From Symsagittifera roscoffensis (taxonomy: Eukaryota; Xenacoelomorpha; Acoela; Convolutidae): a DNA stretch of 64,000 nucleotides. Of this stretch, positions 51,018 to 61,167 are shown piece after piece. The notes under the pieces are model-generated. The model ran no database searches. It had not been told where the DNA came from and was given only the letters and a program-made list of their open reading frames with translations. The position numbers and the translations under genes were made by a program. Location of the stretch: the NCBI RefSeq assembly GCF_963678635.1, contig NC_087066.1, positions 28,897,301-28,961,300 on the forward strand, given 5' to 3'. Numbering within the stretch: position 1 is the first letter of the stretch; every line of letters starts with the position of its first letter.

Positions 51018-54000
51018 TTAGCATATGCTCAGATAGTATTTCTTATGTAAGTAAACCTCTATGTCAGTCTCTGAAAATATCACATGCACAAGAGCGTACA
51101 ACTCTCTCGGATGTAGCTTTCCCCTATTAGGATCGTATACTGGCAATGAGAGAGAGGTCACACCTCTCTCAACCAGGAAATCCCTAAGTCGAGTCAAGGC
51201 CAATACCAAGCTCTCCGGATTCACGTGTTGCCTATCAGTAGCTTTCGTAACCAAAAAACACAAATATTTCCCTGGTATCTGTGATGCAACAAGGGGCAAC
51301 GCTATCATTCCTCCTACACCCGGCCTCTGTTTCCACAAAAACTCGATATTCTTGTACTCTCTTTTAAAGTCGGCCTTTAGTGCTGTTTTGAAGCTTACGT
51401 CCGCAGTTATCGCTATGGCGCACGTGCGTTCCGTGAGTATGAAATCGCTGTCCGTTATAACGATATTGTTCGAATAGTGGTTCGGGAGATCAAAATACGA
51501 TTCAAAGATTCGTCCAAAAGGTGGTTTCTTAGCATTCTCGCCCTCTGTCTCTAGTTCTCCGGTTTCCCTTGCCGATTTCAATTTTTTTATTATGAGATTT
51601 TCGGTGTGGGTGAGTCCTACCCCCACTCCCCGGACAAAAATATCCATCGACGTCCCCGTCGATCGCCCAAAGTCTAGGAGACCGAGGTTGGATTGTGGAA
51701 CACGTAGAGGACCATCTGGGGCGACCCAGTTGGACTCGGTATTGTCATGACTGATGTATTTGACGCCGTCTCTGTCGACGTCCTGAATCGTCAGGATTGT
51801 CTCTTTTGGATCTGTCGGCAGATCGTGGAGCCATTTGAGCACGCGCAAGTTTGTTAGTTCTTGCTCATGAGTCTGTTTCGCTTCTGGTTCGAACTCCACT
51901 TCCGGTTCTGATCGATCGTCGATCCAATTTTGATCCATATCGTTCACAAGGTCGATTTCTTCTAGCATCGCTACTTCGTCCAGCCCCACCAGCGAGTCTA
52001 TGACATCACTCACTACTATCCGGTCTACAACGAAGTCCTCGCCATACGGATTGTATTTCTTCTGGTTTTTTCCCCTCTTACTTTGGCGTGTCTCCATAGT
52101 GAGCGGAAAGTCAGGCTGTATTCCTTTGTCAATTTCGGTTTGTTCCGGGCAATCCCAGTCTTCTTCGGCATAGGGTAGAGTTTCATCGTCCACCTCTACT
52201 CGCTCAGTCAACTCGAGATCCAGTGGTAGATCACAATTGTCCACCATCTCATTCCCGTCGTTCTTGTCGCGAGTACCCCTTTCATTCACTTCACAAGCAG
52301 GATCCACTATTAAATAGTCTCCCTCTTGCATGTCCGCTGGGATGCACCAATCCTCGGACGAGGCGTTGTGTGGTTTGATATTCTCGTAATGAGCCGCTCT
52401 TCCGGTGCTCAGCCGATAAAAACGACCTCCTTGATGCACCTCTGTTATCTGAAATGGACCACGCCATTTCTTTAATAGTTTCTTGGTTCCTTTTGGTGGA
52501 ACCACTTCCTGGAACACCCAGACGTAGTCGCCAACTGAGTAGGCTTTTGCATCGGCCGTCCTTTTATCAAACCTCCTTTTTTGTCTAATCTGCGCCTGTT
52601 GCGTATTCCTCCTGCATAAGTCATTGAGGTCCTGTTGTCTTCTAATAACGTCCCGCACGTACGTTTGCGGTGCTGTCCTCTTCCCTTCATATTCAGGGTA
52701 GAAGAACGTTAACGGGAGTGCTTTTTCATGACCCGTCAGCATCATATGTGGGCTTATTCCCGTTGTGGAATGCTCCGTGCTGTTGTAAGCACCCATCACT
52801 TGCGGCAAGTGCTTGTCCCAGTCATCCATATAGCGTGAGCAGTAGACTCTCAACATGGATACCAGTGTGCGATTCTGCCTCTCGACTAGGCCATTCGTTT
52901 GCGGGTGATAAGTGGTCGAGTGGGCCTGCGCTACCTGCGACCTCTTCATTAACTCTTTGGTGAGATCACCTACGATTGATTTGCCATTGTCCGATTGGAA
53001 CGTGATGGGGCAGCCATGCCTTGCTATCCACACGTTTATCAAATGATCGCATGTTTCTTCTGCCGATGCTGTCATGCAGGGTGCTGCCTCCGCATACTTT
53101 GTAAAATGGTCGATCATTACCAGCACCTGATTATAGCCCGTTGCTGTCATGCAGATTTTCTGATGATCAATTTGCACCACCTCGTTGAAACCTGACGATT
53201 CTATTGACTGTAGGGGGAACCTTAGTTTCCTGGGATCCTTTGCCTGTTGACAAGACAGGCATGCGGCTATCCATTTCTCACAAGCCTTCTTCAACCCCGG
53301 CCATTCGAATCGTTTTTGTATCCTGTTATACACTTTGTCCACGCCTTGATGTCCCATCTGATCATGTGAGCGAAAGAGCAATTCAGTCTGGTACAACTGT
53401 GGTAACACTATTGAATTGTATTTATAAAGGACCTTGTCCTCCTCCTTGCGCTTACAGGCTACGATTCCGTCCTTATTCAGGTACAACAAGTCTTTCCTCT
53501 TCAGGTAAAATTGCTTCAGGATTTTGTAGCTGTCTTCTTCCAAGTCTCCCTTGTCAGGTGCTCCATTCTCGATCCATCTTTTCAGACTGCTCGTCATTCT
53601 ATCATTTCGTTGAGCCCTCAGGAGATCCGACAGCCTGTACCTGGCTTTCAAATACGTCTTCACCACGTTCATTTGCCCACTCATTATCTCCGGAGCATGA
53701 GCATCGTCCATCAACTTGACACACCATATCTTTTTCAAAGGCGTCGCTTCTTGCACAGATGGTTCCAGATTGGTACGGACGACCGTACCATGTGGCAGCA
53801 ATCTGGTTGGGCGTTTTGAAACTGCTATCAGCTCGAGCTCGTCTGCGGCATTATCTACCACAGTGCCCTCTTCATCTGAGGTGTATCTGTCCCTGTCTGG
53901 ATCCTGATGTGTTTCTCGGTCCAGCCCACGCTGCTTCCAGTCTACCAATAAGGAGTGGATTGCGATCTCTGACACATCGGAATTGGAAGTTGTTTCAGAC

Positions 54001-54512
54001 GTGTTGTCGCAGGACTGGGGTCTCGAGTCACCACTTGAAACGACTGATTCCTCAACATCATATTCCAAGTTGTCTGAGATGTTTCTTGACTCCCCGGACA
54101 AAACTCTGTCCATCGGTCGCTTTGAACCCGACTCCCCGGACAAAATTCTGCCCCTAGGTGGTCTAGTCAACCTCTCCCCGGACAAGTCGTCCTGCACGGG
54201 CTCAAAGGTGTCTGACTCATCAGAGGAGACGTCCTTGACTGGCTCGAAGGTGTCAGACTCCCCGGACATTGTCTCGTCCATGGACGAACAATCTGGGCTT
54301 GGCTCGTATTCCTCTTTTGCATCCGTGAAGTGCACTCTCCTCGTGAAGCTAGATTTCGACCTGATCCTGACTTCCTCAGTAGCTTGGTTTTGATTCGATG
54401 TTCCATATTCAGTGAACGAAGTTCTCAACAATACTTCTTTCGGCATCGAGGTCACCAGCTGGTTGACGATCGACCTGCAATCCCGTTCAACGCCTCGGCT
54501 GCGAATGGACAC
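51018..54512 (-). CDS. Element 2 integrase ORF with C-terminal degenerate macro domain
   Basis: It opens with GTG at 54512 and overlaps the PR-RT-RH ORF by 26 bases in the +1 frame, so it is probably reached by recoding. Residues 80-145 hold LSGES-type repeats. The integrase has an HHCC finger (H383, H388, C418, C421) and D449, D508 and E544. It is followed by a GPY/F module (KWRGPFQITEV, about 683). After an acidic linker, residues about 1010-1160 follow the TARG1/OARD1 macro fold: IVITDSDFILTE, YLCFLVTKATDRQHVNPESL, VTSLSLPVYDPNRGKL, and a last strand DIEVYLHKKY. The GCGLD motif is replaced by VYDPNRGKL, so binding or catalysis is probably altered. The VTK lysine remains. Confidence 0.85.
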   Translation of the reverse strand: MSIRSRGVERDCRSIVNQLVTSMPKEVLLRTSFTEYGTSNQNQATEEVRIRSKSSFTRRVHFTDAKEEYEPSPDCSSMDETMSGESDTFEPVKDVSSDESDTFEPVQDDLSGERLTRPPRGRILSGESGSKRPMDRVLSGESRNISDNLEYDVEESVVSSGDSRPQSCDNTSETTSNSDVSEIAIHSLLVDWKQRGLDRETHQDPDRDRYTSDEEGTVVDNAADELELIAVSKRPTRLLPHGTVVRTNLEPSVQEATPLKKIWCVKLMDDAHAPEIMSGQMNVVKTYLKARYRLSDLLRAQRNDRMTSSLKRWIENGAPDKGDLEEDSYKILKQFYLKRKDLLYLNKDGIVACKRKEEDKVLYKYNSIVLPQLYQTELLFRSHDQMGHQGVDKVYNRIQKRFEWPGLKKACEKWIAACLSCQQAKDPRKLRFPLQSIESSGFNEVVQIDHQKICMTATGYNQVLVMIDHFTKYAEAAPCMTASAEETCDHLINVWIARHGCPITFQSDNGKSIVGDLTKELMKRSQVAQAHSTTYHPQTNGLVERQNRTLVSMLRVYCSRYMDDWDKHLPQVMGAYNSTEHSTTGISPHMMLTGHEKALPLTFFYPEYEGKRTAPQTYVRDVIRRQQDLNDLCRRNTQQAQIRQKRRFDKRTADAKAYSVGDYVWVFQEVVPPKGTKKLLKKWRGPFQITEVHQGGRFYRLSTGRAAHYENIKPHNASSEDWCIPADMQEGDYLIVDPACEVNERGTRDKNDGNEMVDNCDLPLDLELTERVEVDDETLPYAEEDWDCPEQTEIDKGIQPDFPLTMETRQSKRGKNQKKYNPYGEDFVVDRIVVSDVIDSLVGLDEVAMLEEIDLVNDMDQNWIDDRSEPEVEFEPEAKQTHEQELTNLRVLKWLHDLPTDPKETILTIQDVDRDGVKYISHDNTESNWVAPDGPLRVPQSNLGLLDFGRSTGTSMDIFVRGVGVGLTHTENLIIKKLKSARETGELETEGENAKKPPFGRIFESYFDLPNHYSNNIVITDSDFILTERTCAIAITADVSFKTALKADFKREYKNIEFLWKQRPGVGGMIALPLVASQIPGKYLCFLVTKATDRQHVNPESLVLALTRLRDFLVERGVTSLSLPVYDPNRGKLHPRELYALVHVIFSETDIEVYLHKKYYLSIC

Positions 54513-57500
54513 TGACTGTTCTCTCGGTGACAGTCAACCTCTGCATGGTCTCCATCCATTCACGATCATGCCTATTCACTTCCCTATCCAACAAGTCACG
54601 GAGTTTTCCCATGACGTCCGGCGCCACGTTCACCGTCTTATTCAATAAAGCGATGCTGTTTATACCCAGCCTGGTCAGTTCTTGCTGTACCAAGTTGGAT
54701 CGGACTAGCAGGTCCAACGGAACGGGTTCGCCTCTGGCTAAAAGCTTTATCTCCGCGGCCGTCTCCACTGGAAGGTCAGGGTGTCCAGGTATAGGATGTC
54801 CTGATTTGTCTAACCACCTAGTAAGTGGCAGCTTATCGTAGGTTTCTTTGTCCAGAAAGGAAAACCCCTCTTTGATCTCTGATTGGTTAGCCTGCTTCTC
54901 CTCGAGGCGCTCATAAAATTCTGTCTTTTTACTGAGGCTATCTGCGTTCTGGTGCTTGTCACGGGTACGGTGCTCTATGATCATGTGGTATCCATCCAAG
55001 CGCACGATCCAACGACCAATGTAGCTTTGATCCATCGAATAGGTTTTCAGCCAGGCAAGGGCACGATTGTCCACACGTAACTTGAATGGAGCACTCCCCA
55101 GGTAGGCCCTGTATTTTTCCACGAACGTGATCACAGCAAACATCTCCGCTTTTGGTGCGCCGTACTTCATCTCAGTGTCACTCAGGACTTTACTTCCATA
55201 AGCTATCGGACGAAGAACCGTTCTCCCGTTCCACTCCTGCTCTTGGTGAAGTATGCCTGATATCGCAACCACTGATGCATCCGTGTCCAGCACGAACATT
55301 CCCTTCTCCGTTGGCATGCCGAGGACCGGTGCCTCGCAAAGTTCACGTTTGATGTTTTCAAATGAGACTTGTGCCTCATCAGTCCAGATGAACTTTTTGC
55401 CCTTGTTTCTCATCAATCTCTGCATGGGGTATATTTTGTCAGCATACCCCTTGATGAACTCACGATAATAATTGGCGAATCCCAGAAAACTCATCAACTG
55501 TGTATCTGTTTTAGGTGCCTTCCAGGTCAACACCGCTTCAACCGCTTCGGGATCTGGTCTCACTCCATGTTTGTCAACCAGGCGGCCCAAATACTTTATG
55601 GAATCCCTCAGGATTTCACACTTAGAGGGTTTGCATTTCAGACCCGCCTGCTTCATGCAAGAAAACACCTCCTCCAACCTCTCTATGTGGTCTTCTAGGG
55701 TTGGTGTTGCAATCACAACATCATCGACATAACACATGATGAGATTCCCGTATTTCTTAGTGACGCTCGTGAGTGCTTGAGCCATCAGTCGCTGGAATGT
55801 GGCCGTCGCGTTGCACAATCCGAATGGCATCCTCTTCCACTGGAACAGTCCCAGCTCACACGCGAAACCTGTTTTCTCTCGATCTTGCTTTCTGAGTGGC
55901 ACTTGCCAGAATGCTGAGCCCAAATCCAACGTCGTGAAGAACTTAGCGTCTCCCAGCTTGGATAGGCTCTCATCGATGCGGGGAATGGGGTATGCGTCTT
56001 TTATAGTCACTGCGTTCAGATAACGGAAATCACAACAAAACCTGAGTTGCCCCCCTTTCTTTTTCGCCATGACCACGCCACAAGCCCATGGGGACTTCGA
56101 CGGCTCAATCATTTCGTACTCCATTAACATTTCAATTTCCTTCCTACACGCTTCTGACTTATTTGGGGTCATTCTTCTCGCCCCTTCCCTATGAGGTACC
56201 GAGCCCTCTTCTATCTCAATCTCGTGCTCTACAAAATTGCAACAACCTATATCGGCCTTATGCTTTGAAAAAACGTCTGCGTTCCGATCTAGCACCGCCC
56301 TGAGCGAATCTAGTTCCTTGTCAGATATTTTACCCTTCAGATGTTCTATCTCAGGTAGGACAGGCCTATTCGCTGCTAACTCTGCTTCCGTCGGCCTCTC
56401 AGGAAAGTTGGAACAACTAGACAGCCCATCATCTGTTTCCGACTTCATTGAAAACAATTTCCTAGAAGATTTCAATTCAATTACTCTTTTCATTATACAT
56501 TCTTGGTTCGCATGTAATGGACATTTAGTTACGTCAAACTTCTTCAAGTTCTCCACACTCAGAAAGTCTGTGTTCAGAGGCAAAGCGTAGCCAAGTTTCT
56601 TTCCCCTCTGTATTGTCACTGTTGTTGCTTCTGTGTTCAATAACACACTCACACACAGTCCGCTCTGAGTGAGTGAGAAGCTTCTTCCTAAAATAGCCGA
56701 GCTTTTACTGTTTGGATTTGGTACCAGACACACCTGTCTGTCATTGCTGAGTTCATTCAAGTTCCTCATCCTAAACGTTGCTATTACGGCTTGGTTCGGT
56801 TTCAATCTAACTTTTCGATCCAGAAAAATCGGCACCTTGGCCTGATTAATTAAGATCTTATTAAGGGGTCTTTTCTCATACTTTCTTTCAGGATCCTTGA
56901 TCCTAATCAATCCGTCATTGAGATCGATCGTGACGTCAAAGTTGCGAACGAAATCCCTTCCTAGGATGAACTGGTCGGATTCGTCCAAATTCTCTACTAC
57001 TAGGAAGCTCATCCAAAGATGTCTCCCTCCGAGCTGCAGTGAGATGATCGGAGTTCGTCCGGCGACATAGATCGCTCCCTGATTGGCAGCTGCCAACCTG
57101 ATTTTTGTCGGTATGAGATCCGACCTATCAAAACCCATGTCGGTCCAAGTATTGACTGGCATGACACTAACTACTGCTCCCGTGTCTAGCAGTCCCTTTA
57201 CTGAAAGTTGTCTGCCTTGCACGTCCAGAACGTGTGCGGCCAGATCTGCCTCGCAACCAATATGCACAGCATCTTGTTCGAGCATCGCGTTGTGTCCGAT
57301 TCGTCTGACCTTTAGCTCCTCTTGACCAATGTATATCCGGCCAACCTGATCGTTCGCATCAGTTATGTGAGCTTTCGTGTAGATATTGATGCCATCCACG
57401 TTCATCAGAATCGGGTAAGGGCCATGGACATCGATATAATGTCCGTCCACTTTCATCAGTTTGGGATCCTTCTCCTTCAGGTAGTCGGCATAGATGTCCA

Positions 57501-57738
57501 GGTGGACCAGTGTAATCTCGGATGGCTCGCTCAGGTTCTTGACCACCTGGTGCCCTGCAACTGAGATGATAGACATTATTTTGGTCCCTGCCTTCGTCAT
57601 GCCGAAATTCTTGCCAGATATAACGTTCAGTTTTAGTCCCTGTTTCTTGGGCTCTTTTTCGTCTTCTGCTCTTGTCGTCTTACTCAGGACATTAAGACTT
57701 CCCGAAGATCTGTGCTCTCCAGCTCCGACCTTACCCAT
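54487..57738 (-). CDS. pol: Element 2 Pol part 1: protease, reverse transcriptase, RNase H
   Basis: The ATG at 57738 lies inside the linker ORF. Protease: LLDTGAVVSVMP at 184-195, preceded by an N-terminal extension and a second ILGRDF motif near 260. RT: FTTLDLGSAFWQVPL near 601-615 and YVDD at 670-673. RNase H starts at VLDTDAS (about 820), with the acidic partners in EMFAVITFVE and LRVDNRAL. The frame stops 26 bases into the integrase ORF, so Pol is split over two frames, unlike the single frame of element 1. All catalytic residues are intact. Confidence 0.95.
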   Translation of the reverse strand: MGKVGAGEHRSSGSLNVLSKTTRAEDEKEPKKQGLKLNVISGKNFGMTKAGTKIMSIISVAGHQVVKNLSEPSEITLVHLDIYADYLKEKDPKLMKVDGHYIDVHGPYPILMNVDGINIYTKAHITDANDQVGRIYIGQEELKVRRIGHNAMLEQDAVHIGCEADLAAHVLDVQGRQLSVKGLLDTGAVVSVMPVNTWTDMGFDRSDLIPTKIRLAAANQGAIYVAGRTPIISLQLGGRHLWMSFLVVENLDESDQFILGRDFVRNFDVTIDLNDGLIRIKDPERKYEKRPLNKILINQAKVPIFLDRKVRLKPNQAVIATFRMRNLNELSNDRQVCLVPNPNSKSSAILGRSFSLTQSGLCVSVLLNTEATTVTIQRGKKLGYALPLNTDFLSVENLKKFDVTKCPLHANQECIMKRVIELKSSRKLFSMKSETDDGLSSCSNFPERPTEAELAANRPVLPEIEHLKGKISDKELDSLRAVLDRNADVFSKHKADIGCCNFVEHEIEIEEGSVPHREGARRMTPNKSEACRKEIEMLMEYEMIEPSKSPWACGVVMAKKKGGQLRFCCDFRYLNAVTIKDAYPIPRIDESLSKLGDAKFFTTLDLGSAFWQVPLRKQDREKTGFACELGLFQWKRMPFGLCNATATFQRLMAQALTSVTKKYGNLIMCYVDDVVIATPTLEDHIERLEEVFSCMKQAGLKCKPSKCEILRDSIKYLGRLVDKHGVRPDPEAVEAVLTWKAPKTDTQLMSFLGFANYYREFIKGYADKIYPMQRLMRNKGKKFIWTDEAQVSFENIKRELCEAPVLGMPTEKGMFVLDTDASVVAISGILHQEQEWNGRTVLRPIAYGSKVLSDTEMKYGAPKAEMFAVITFVEKYRAYLGSAPFKLRVDNRALAWLKTYSMDQSYIGRWIVRLDGYHMIIEHRTRDKHQNADSLSKKTEFYERLEEKQANQSEIKEGFSFLDKETYDKLPLTRWLDKSGHPIPGHPDLPVETAAEIKLLARGEPVPLDLLVRSNLVQQELTRLGINSIALLNKTVNVAPDVMGKLRDLLDREVNRHDREWMETMQRLTVTERTVSVHSQPRR

Positions 57739-58028
57739 TGCTCCACTTCTTTCGTGGCTAGGTCTTGTTTGACATTCTGCAGAGCTGTCCTTGCCGCCAG
57801 GCCGTAATCCACCTTGAGTGGGCTAGACGACTCTGTTTCGAGGTTCGAGGCTACCCCCTCGTCAGGCCATGTCTTAACGTTTTTAGTCGTGAAAGTGCTC
57901 GGTGTCGTCTCCTTTCTCCGAGATTCAGCCTCGTTCATCAGACGTGCTCGACTGGCCTTGACACCCGAAAGCGCCTCATCGTGGCGGGGATGTTTCGCGT
58001 CCGCTACAGCTCCCAAAATTGAGTACAA
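57684..58028 (-). CDS. Element 2 linker ORF between gag and pol
   Basis: 115 codons including the stop, opening with TTG. It overlaps the end of gag by 25 bases in the -1 frame and the start of pol by 55 bases, again -1. There is no recognised domain; the end is helical and charged (KQDLATKEVEQWVRSELES). Its overlap on both sides suggests it is read as part of a Gag-linker-Pol fusion through two recoding steps, or that pol starts by reinitiation at its own ATG. No canonical slippery heptamer was found in either overlap. Confidence 0.6.
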   Translation of the reverse strand: MYSILGAVADAKHPRHDEALSGVKASRARLMNEAESRRKETTPSTFTTKNVKTWPDEGVASNLETESSSPLKVDYGLAARTALQNVKQDLATKEVEQWVRSELESTDLREVLMS

Positions 58029-60442
58029 TCCGACTTGAAGTGTCCCTCCAAATTACAGAAGGAACACCTCGGACCATATTTCATGATGAGCCCTCTCACG
58101 TACTCTTCATGATCCTCGTCGGTCGCGTCAGCGTCCTCGAGAAAGTAGCCTATGGCCTTCATGTTCTGTTTGTATGCAGAACACGCAGAAACGTGATGGT
58201 CCATCGAACCACAATTCGCACACCACCTCCTCTTGTCCATGTCATCGCGAGGTTTGTGCCAACTGGAATTCGCACCAGTGTTTGTCCCGCTATAGTTGCC
58301 ATAATTGCTGTAACGGTTTTGCGCCCTCGGTTTTATCAGTAAATACTCGCGTGACTTCATACGCAAGTCGTCGGGCGTGGGTACCTGGTCAAGCGACAGG
58401 GTGAAGTGAGTGGCCAACATCGTCTCCAACTCCTCACTCCTTACACCATCCATGAACTTCGAAGCGATCGCCAAGTTTCGTTCGGATATTCTCTCATCCG
58501 GGTTGCTCCTCCTCCTGAGCAGTTCAAGGTCATCCAAGAATTTATCTATTGATTCTTCATCTCTCTGTCGCCTCTTCTCGAACTTCACCATGGCCTGGTG
58601 CCCTTGTACTCCAGAGCCGAAACGATTCAGCAGGATGTCGAATATCTTGCGAGCGCTGTCTCTCTCATTGGCTCTTTTCGCCATTACACAATTTAATGCA
58701 GTACCCTCCAAGTTGCTCGTCAGCGCGCTGCACTCTTGTTTCTTGGAGAGATTCTCTTCCTCAAAGTGTAACTTCATCACCTCTATCCAAGTATCAATGC
58801 AGCCGTCCGACTCGTCTTTATATGACTTTGGCTTTTTCAGTGTTCTTCTTGACCTCTCTCCTCTCTCGGTTGACTTCGAGAGCTTGGTGATGAATGTTTC
58901 AAGAGATCTGTTCAGAGGCTCAAACATCGAGGCATACATCGTTGTGTCTTGTGAGACTGTAGTCAGATCGGGTACTGAACTGACTTGTGGCACGGTTGGC
59001 AATCTTGTCTCCGGAGTGGCATCTGCCTCCGGTGGGACTGGATTTGTCCAGCCAGGCCTCTGCGGGGCTGCCCTTGGCCGCTCCTTGTTTCTATGTTCGT
59101 AGTTCGTTCTCGAGCCTTGCTGGGCTCTGGCACTGTTGACCGTACCATCTCCAACATTCGCATGGCGTGAGCGCTCCCTTGAGTTGGAATGCTCCTGCCA
59201 ACTATTCCCATTCAGGATCGCGTCAAGCTTCCGCATCATCAAGTCAGATTTGGCGTCCAACCTCCTTTCCAGGCCAGTCATCGTTTGGGCGTAGGTATTA
59301 TCATGATCATTCAACAATCGCTCGATCTCTCTTGTCATCCTAGCCTCTCTTTCCTCTGACTCTTTGTTTGCCTGTGCCAGGCTCTCGGCCAGGCATTGAT
59401 CGGTGTCACGAATCAATTGAGCCTGATCAAACCTCGCCTGCGACTTCACGTGCGTTAGCTCAACTTTCAAATTTTCTCGACCATGGTGAGCTCTCTCGTC
59501 AACTTGATCTATCCTCTTAGTCATGTCTCGCCTCAATTCATCCAGGCCATTCATCACACCAGCGAACATATCACTTATGTCACCAGCTGCCCCCAATGGC
59601 GGGGTTAGCCCCAGAGAAGACGAGGTCAACTGTGGCTGTAGCCTAGTACTTGATGACGCACCGCCCTTTTGCTTGTGCATTGACGTCATCAGTCTGTCAA
59701 ACGTTGATGATGCTCCCATCGTTATCCCATCTGACATAGGCCTGGTCGGCGAGGCAGAAGACGCCTCCCTGCTCATGTCGTTCCTTGGGCACGGTGTGAA
59801 GTTCACATCCGGATGGGTTATCTCCGGGTAGTCATCACTGGAAGTCAAACCTACAGTTGGTAGTGACGCCATGCGTTCGTCGTACAGGGACTTCCAACTC
59901 TTCTTGGCCTTCGAGAACGTCTGCTCTTCACCCGGACTCATACTCGACATCATCGCGTTGTTACTCTGTTTGGCCAAGGATGAGTGTGCACTTGTCAGAT
60001 GTGAAGGTTCCTTTCTCCATTTATAGCTCTTAATCTCTGATTTGGACATTCCCCTGTACAAAACTTCCTCCCGAGGTTCGACCTCGGGACGCTCCGAGGT
60101 CTCCTCTGTCCTCTCGGCTTCCTCCCGTTCGAGGACCTCGTCTGGCTCAAAGTCGGGTCGAATGAGCGTTCGCTCCCCTTCGTCAAAGGGATCCACCAGC
60201 GTTTCGCTCGCAGGCTCGGCCTCGGCGCTCCGCCTTTGATTGCCATCGAGGTTTTTCTCGCTCCTTAGTCTCATTTCGCTCACTGAAAGATCAGGTTGAC
60301 CTTTAGTCGATTCGTCTTCAGCAAACGCGTCGGAAGCGCTGCTAAACGAGGTTTGGCTACGCCTAGTTCTAAACTTCCGCGTGCTTCCCTTGCTTAGCCT
60401 GGGAATTTTAGTGGTCGATCCTAGCGAGTCCCTGCGCTGCAT
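58004..60442 (-). CDS. gag: Element 2 Gag (812 aa)
   Basis: The frame is open to 60502, but that codon is TTG; the first ATG is at 60442. The N-terminal 250 residues are charged and Ser/Arg-rich. A coiled coil follows (about 300-420, heptads around SLAQANKESEEREARMTREI). Then comes the Ty3/Gypsy capsid region (GCIDTWIEVMKLHFEEE, LTSNLEGTALNCVM, FLDDLELLRRRSNPDE). Two CCHC knuckles near the C terminus read CANCGSMDHHVSAC and CSFCNLEGHFKSDC. At over 800 residues it is long for a Gypsy Gag. Expected role: particle assembly and RNA packaging. Confidence 0.92.
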   Translation of the reverse strand: MQRRDSLGSTTKIPRLSKGSTRKFRTRRSQTSFSSASDAFAEDESTKGQPDLSVSEMRLRSEKNLDGNQRRSAEAEPASETLVDPFDEGERTLIRPDFEPDEVLEREEAERTEETSERPEVEPREEVLYRGMSKSEIKSYKWRKEPSHLTSAHSSLAKQSNNAMMSSMSPGEEQTFSKAKKSWKSLYDERMASLPTVGLTSSDDYPEITHPDVNFTPCPRNDMSREASSASPTRPMSDGITMGASSTFDRLMTSMHKQKGGASSSTRLQPQLTSSSLGLTPPLGAAGDISDMFAGVMNGLDELRRDMTKRIDQVDERAHHGRENLKVELTHVKSQARFDQAQLIRDTDQCLAESLAQANKESEEREARMTREIERLLNDHDNTYAQTMTGLERRLDAKSDLMMRKLDAILNGNSWQEHSNSRERSRHANVGDGTVNSARAQQGSRTNYEHRNKERPRAAPQRPGWTNPVPPEADATPETRLPTVPQVSSVPDLTTVSQDTTMYASMFEPLNRSLETFITKLSKSTERGERSRRTLKKPKSYKDESDGCIDTWIEVMKLHFEEENLSKKQECSALTSNLEGTALNCVMAKRANERDSARKIFDILLNRFGSGVQGHQAMVKFEKRRQRDEESIDKFLDDLELLRRRSNPDERISERNLAIASKFMDGVRSEELETMLATHFTLSLDQVPTPDDLRMKSREYLLIKPRAQNRYSNYGNYSGTNTGANSSWHKPRDDMDKRRWCANCGSMDHHVSACSAYKQNMKAIGYFLEDADATDEDHEEYVRGLIMKYGPRCSFCNLEGHFKSDCTQFWEL

Positions 60443-60909
60443 AGTTTTTATCAAAATGAAAGTATTCGTAATTTGATGGCAATGCAAACGTACCACAAAC
60501 AAGATTTAGTTAAATCACTTAACGCTGCCTACTCGATTCCGTCAGTATCAAAATGTCTCTTAGATCTCTCACGACTAAATTAGTGACTCAGCTAAAGTTA
60601 CACACAGGGTCTACCCAGTATTGATATAATGCTAACTCAACCCGGTTGTATAATATAACAGTATCATTAAGTTTCCACAAGATATAATCGACACACAAAA
60701 CACAATCGATAATCAGATAAGAATATCCTACAGGTGACAGCGACCTTTTGTCAGTTTCAATTTATCGCCACACAATTTATCAAGTCACTGCTTTGTTAAA
60801 ATTAAACAATCTTTGATAAAAAGCAGTGATGATTCAGAAATAGACAAATAAAACTTAGTCTTAAAGAAAAAGACTTCCCCCAATCGGAACGATCCGAAAG
60901 AACGAAGCC

Positions 60910-60981
60910 CAGGACACAGTCTTCTCAAGTGGGTGTGTGCCTGCCTAATACACCCACCGAGGTCTTCTTTTAGGTGTCCTG
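60910..60981 (-). ncRNA. Nested stem-loop RNA element, copy A
   Basis: Outer stem CAGGACAC (60910-60917) pairs with GTGTCCTG (60974-60981). Inner stem GTGGGTGT (60929-60936) pairs with ACACCCAC (60950-60957). Copy B, 184-186 bases away, keeps both stems with four compensatory changes in the outer one. The flank GATTGCCCGA...AAGTAGCTCAAGGCAACC is shared as well. Confidence 0.75.
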
Positions 60982-61093
60982 CGATTGCCCGAGCTGTCCT
61001 ACTAAGTAGCTCAAGGCAACCTCTTGGTCGAAAATTCGTCAAATCTATGAAAAAGCTCTCCCACACTCGGACTGCTCCAAGTGCACGAGAGTA

Positions 61094-61167
61094 GGGAACA
61101 ATTCTTCTTCTCAAGTGGGTGTGTATTTGCTTAATACACCCACCGAGGTCTTCCTTTATTTGTTCCC
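61094..61167 (-). ncRNA. Nested stem-loop RNA element, copy B
   Basis: Outer stem GGGAACAA (61094-61101) pairs with TTGTTCCC (61160-61167). Inner stem GTGGGTGT (61115-61122) pairs with ACACCCAC (61136-61143). The outer stem differs from copy A at four base pairs, both partners changing each time. Confidence 0.75.
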
